Assembly (NCBI GenBank): GCA_003601695.1
Contig: PIYH01000080.1
Span: 1-5,904 of the forward strand
DNA length: 5,904 nucleotides
Direction of reading: 5' to 3'
Source of the DNA: Candidatus Bathyarchaeota archaeon
GTDB lineage: Archaea; Thermoproteota; Bathyarchaeia; Bathyarchaeales; DTEX01
The notes below the pieces were generated by a model, which was not told where the DNA came from, made no database searches, and was given only the letters and a program-made list of their open reading frames with translations. Of this stretch, positions 5,446-5,904 are shown piece after piece (position 1 is the stretch's first letter; the number at the start of each line of letters is the position of its first letter). The translations under genes and the position numbers were made by a program.

Positions 5446-5460
5446 TTTGGCGCGGCGAAA

Positions 5461-5669
5461 TCATGTTTCTCTAGATTCACAATATCTTTTAATCGAACAG
5501 TCTTTACATTTTCCAGTATGTTCGCTGGGAAAGGATTATGCTGATCAAGGTCTCAAACGGAGTTTCCCCACCACTTGCTGATTTCATATTCTTCTGATAG
5601 AATCTTCACTATTTTTGAAGTTGTTTCTATACCATCACTTAACTGCGCTTGCGCTTTACAAATATATCC
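5461..5669 (-). pseudogene. nth: Endonuclease III (nth) remnant with catalytic middle deleted
   Basis: Three pieces in different frames add up to the two ends of endonuclease III. The first (5669 to about 5575) reads SDGIETTSKIVKILSEEYEI, the usual N-terminal helix. The second (about 5574-5521) reads GGETPFETLISIILSQRT, matching the family block in which the PFE(T/V)LI segment runs into LSQ(R/N)T. The third (5520-5461) reads HTGKCKDCSIKRYC and ends ESRET then TGA. It is the C-terminal [4Fe-4S] motif, with three of the four cluster cysteines (C-x2-C-x5-C) visible. The helix-hairpin-helix, catalytic Lys and Asp and the first cluster cysteine are gone; about 65 of some 210-220 residues remain. 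The full enzyme removes oxidised pyrimidines from DNA. It follows the HhH-GPD glycosylase by about 40 bases, so the two probably formed a base-excision repair operon. One internal deletion plus one frameshift explains the pieces. Confidence 0.72.
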
Positions 5670-5705
5670 TTATCACACTATGCGTATCTCCTTTTTCAAA
5701 CTGGT

Positions 5706-5904
5706 TCACCCATCGCCAAGATTTTTTATTTTCCTATTATAAGCACAAATTAAATAGTAAATTATCCATCCCTTGAACTTACCCCACCTTTCCGCAAATT
5801 TTCTAACCGTATCGCCGGATTGAGGTCTTCCGCCAAAATAGAAATGCGAAACCGCTTTTCTGGCTCCAAGGTCGTCGGGAACGCATAGATCTATTCTTCC
5901 CAAC
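5706..5904 (-). CDS. HhH-GPD DNA glycosylase (AlkA-like), C-terminal part, cut by window edge
   Basis: Sixty-five codons enter from the window edge and end at TGA (5706-5708). They read GRIDLCVPDDLGARKAVSHF, then RKFAERWGKFKGWIIYYLIC. This matches the C-terminal end of 3-methyladenine DNA glycosylase II / HhH-GPD proteins: after the helix-hairpin-helix comes a Pro-x-x-Asp-Leu region bearing the catalytic Asp, here probably in PDDLG, then an x-RKAV helix and the final 'ERW..(Y/F)+G...YYL' helix. The family excises alkylated bases from DNA. The TTG at 5901-5903 is not a start; the gene continues outside the window. The visible part is undamaged. It sits directly upstream of the endonuclease III remnant on the same strand, consistent with a base-excision repair pair. 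The subfamily cannot be fixed from this fragment. Confidence 0.65.
   Translation of the reverse strand, partial: LGRIDLCVPDDLGARKAVSHFYFGGRPQSGDTVRKFAERWGKFKGWIIYYLICAYNRKIKNLGDG

Noticed and set aside
1..5904. CRISPR array, insertion sequence ends or toxin-antitoxin pair
   Set aside because: No regularly spaced repeats, no terminal inverted repeats around a transposase; the RHH protein is followed by a recombinase, not a toxin.

Overview
Every gene or gene remnant I can support lies on the minus strand, so the window reads right to left. It looks archaeal, probably TACK/Thermoproteota (a Bathyarchaeia-like lineage is a guess). Three things support this: an intact ABCE1/Rli1 ribosome-recycling ATPase, a tRNA-Leu with a bulge-helix-bulge intron and an encoded CCA end, and TATA boxes about 25-35 bases before gene starts. 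I see no bacterial -35/-10 promoters.

Right part (5904 to about 3430). The window opens inside the C-terminal part of an HhH-GPD (AlkA-like) DNA glycosylase. Next comes a short remnant of endonuclease III (nth). It has lost its whole catalytic middle, but its iron-sulphur cysteine tail is still readable in shifted frames. An AT-rich intergenic stretch follows, with a strong TATA box and a candidate structured RNA, and then ABCE1. The conserved ABCE1 N-terminus and its Shine-Dalgarno suggest that translation starts at a non-canonical ATC, 12 bases before the first GTG.

Middle (3430 to 2750). Thirty bases after ABCE1 is the N-terminal stub of an FGGY-family sugar kinase, cut off after about 80 family-like residues. 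Then comes tRNA-Leu(GAG), split by an unusually long 142-base intron at position 37/38. The intron contains a 48-codon open frame preceded by a ribosome-binding-site-like sequence.

Left part (2750 to 1). Directly downstream of the tRNA is what looks like the remains of an integrated element. It holds an intact regulator (ribbon-helix-helix, coiled coil, winged-helix-like tail) coupled to a tyrosine recombinase that is broken after its N-terminal domain. The recombinase is fused to a chain of decayed pieces: an unrecognised C-terminal gene fragment with one internal stop, the C-terminal domain of a GH38 alpha-mannosidase with a frameshift, and an unrecognised protein whose single frame carries TAG, TGA and TAA. 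A possible partial small gene runs off the left edge.

Overall, two or three intact housekeeping or accessory genes sit in a graveyard of at least six degraded genes. The pattern suggests repeated insertion and deletion next to a tRNA gene. Most of these pseudogenes are invisible to simple ORF calling; I found them by joining frames by hand.
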